Source: Arcobacter sp.
Lineage (GTDB): Bacteria; Campylobacterota; Campylobacteria; Campylobacterales; Arcobacteraceae
Reading direction: 5' to 3'
Assembly: GCA_016744485.1 (NCBI GenBank)
Contig: JADGEG010000034.1
Location: 1 to 14,228, forward strand
Length of the DNA: 14,228 nucleotides
The notes beneath the pieces were generated by a model. It did not search any database and was not told the DNA's origin. It saw only the letters and a program-made list of their open reading frames with translations. Position numbers and translations under genes: made by a program. Positions 13,667 to 14,228 of this stretch are shown piece after piece; position 1 is the first letter of the stretch, and every line of letters starts with the position of its first letter.

Positions 13667-14228
13667 TTATACATCAGATTCTATTGAAACATCCTCATCA
13701 ATTAGTATTTTTATATTTGATGAACCATTAATACCTTGATAAACATCAAATGTTTCACCATCTATATCTTCTTTACCTTCTTTTGTCCAGTTGTTTGAGC
13801 CACCTTCGAGTGTAACTTTATCTCCACTATCATCACCAAATATTTTTAATTCATATTCTTTTGTTGATAAATCTAAAATATCATTCAAACTAATATTAAT
13901 ATTATCAGAAGTATTGTTTTTTAAATTAATCGAACCATCATTAATTCGTGATAACAAGTCAATATCAATTAGATCAGTAGACATTAAATCTGCTGAAACT
14001 GTAGTAGATTTATGAGTATAATTGATATTAATATTAATACTAGAACTTTCACTGTCTCCATCCGCATCTGTTATTGTAAAAGGTATGTGTAATTTTGCAA
14101 TATTTATTGTATCATCCAAAGATATAAAATCATATTGAGGGTCATCTCCTGATATGTCACTAGCTTTTATTTTTATAACTTCTCTATTTCCTTGTTTAGC
14201 AATTAATTCTAAACCATCATCTGAAGTA
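13667..14228 (-). CDS. C-terminal end of a large type I-secreted repeat adhesin (5'-partial)
   Basis: The reading frame is open from the right edge of the window to the stop at 13667-13669, giving the last 186 residues of a longer protein. The first part ends a bacterial Ig-like/VCBS-type repeat with the hallmark FTITDADGDSESSSINININ. The last ~90 residues resemble the C-terminal region of giant type I secretion substrates (LapA/RTX-like adhesins): a SLNDILDLS helix, LKIFGDDSGDKVTLEGGSNNW, an ETFDVYQG strand pair, NIKILIDEDV, and an acidic end. Composition is rich in Asp, Ser, Asn and Ile and poor in Lys-rich helices, unlike its neighbours. Such proteins are exported by an ABC-HlyD-TolC channel through an uncleaved C-terminal signal and mediate attachment or biofilm formation. 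The secretion genes and most repeats lie outside the window. The apparent start at 14119 is a TTG inside the repeat, not the true start. Repeat class is uncertain. Confidence 0.75.
   Translation of the reverse strand, partial: TSDDGLELIAKQGNREVIKIKASDISGDDPQYDFISLDDTINIAKLHIPFTITDADGDSESSSINININYTHKSTTVSADLMSTDLIDIDLLSRINDGSINLKNNTSDNINISLNDILDLSTKEYELKIFGDDSGDKVTLEGGSNNWTKEGKEDIDGETFDVYQGINGSSNIKILIDEDVSIESDV

Noticed and set aside
13791..14015. Plus-strand open frame of 74 codons opposite the adhesin end
   Set aside because: Antisense of the recognisable adhesin C-terminus; no ribosome site and an unconvincing protein.
13667..14119. Complete small gene of 150 codons starting at TTG 14119
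   Set aside because: The same frame stays open to the window edge and encodes more repeat-like sequence, so the TTG is internal to a larger gene.

Overview
The window is strongly AT-rich and carries a typical Campylobacterota ('Epsilonproteobacteria') gene set. The TolB, Pal, SlyD, FabD, GroEL and PepA sequences, the short GroES, the separation of rpmI-rplT from infC, and the AT-only intergenic DNA all suggest Arcobacteraceae (Arcobacter sensu lato, possibly marine). This placement rests on recalled family features, not on a search.

Layout. Positions 1-6454 hold a plus-strand run: tolB (5' end outside the window, and broken near 452-458), pal, a CpoB/YbgF-like TPR protein, slyD, then after a 177-bp gap fabD, mtnN, rsmD and an OppC/DppC-type ABC permease. 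The last four are tightly packed: fabD/mtnN and rsmD/permease overlap, and mtnN-rsmD are 15 bp apart. A minus-strand SDR oxidoreductase (6451-7272) meets the permease head-on; the two stop codons share the same four bases. Divergent from the SDR gene is a DUF2400/TIGR02757 gene (7345-8124). From 8279 to the right end everything is on the minus strand. In transcription order these are the C-terminal end of a large type I-secreted repeat adhesin (running off the right edge), pepA, psd, rpmI-rplT and groES-groEL.

Regulation visible in the DNA. The clearest site is upstream of groES: a -35/-10 pair with a 17-bp spacer and a CIRCE operator (one mismatch in 18 half-site bases) over the predicted transcription start, which implies HrcA control of groESL. 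A 15-bp perfect hairpin lies after groEL. Further hairpins follow rplT, psd and pepA, and a 26-bp perfect palindrome sits upstream of fabD.

How the genes relate. tolB-pal-cpoB is the envelope-constriction module. fabD begins fatty-acid synthesis and psd makes phosphatidylethanolamine. mtnN may serve both S-adenosylmethionine by-product recycling and futalosine-type menaquinone synthesis. rsmD, rpmI and rplT serve the ribosome; slyD and groESL serve protein folding.

The region is mostly ordinary housekeeping DNA, and I see no novel defence, mobile or biosynthetic system. The items most worth a second look are the lesion in tolB, a DNA-glycosylase-like motif in the DUF2400 protein, the truncated adhesin gene beside pepA, and the unexplained palindrome before fabD.
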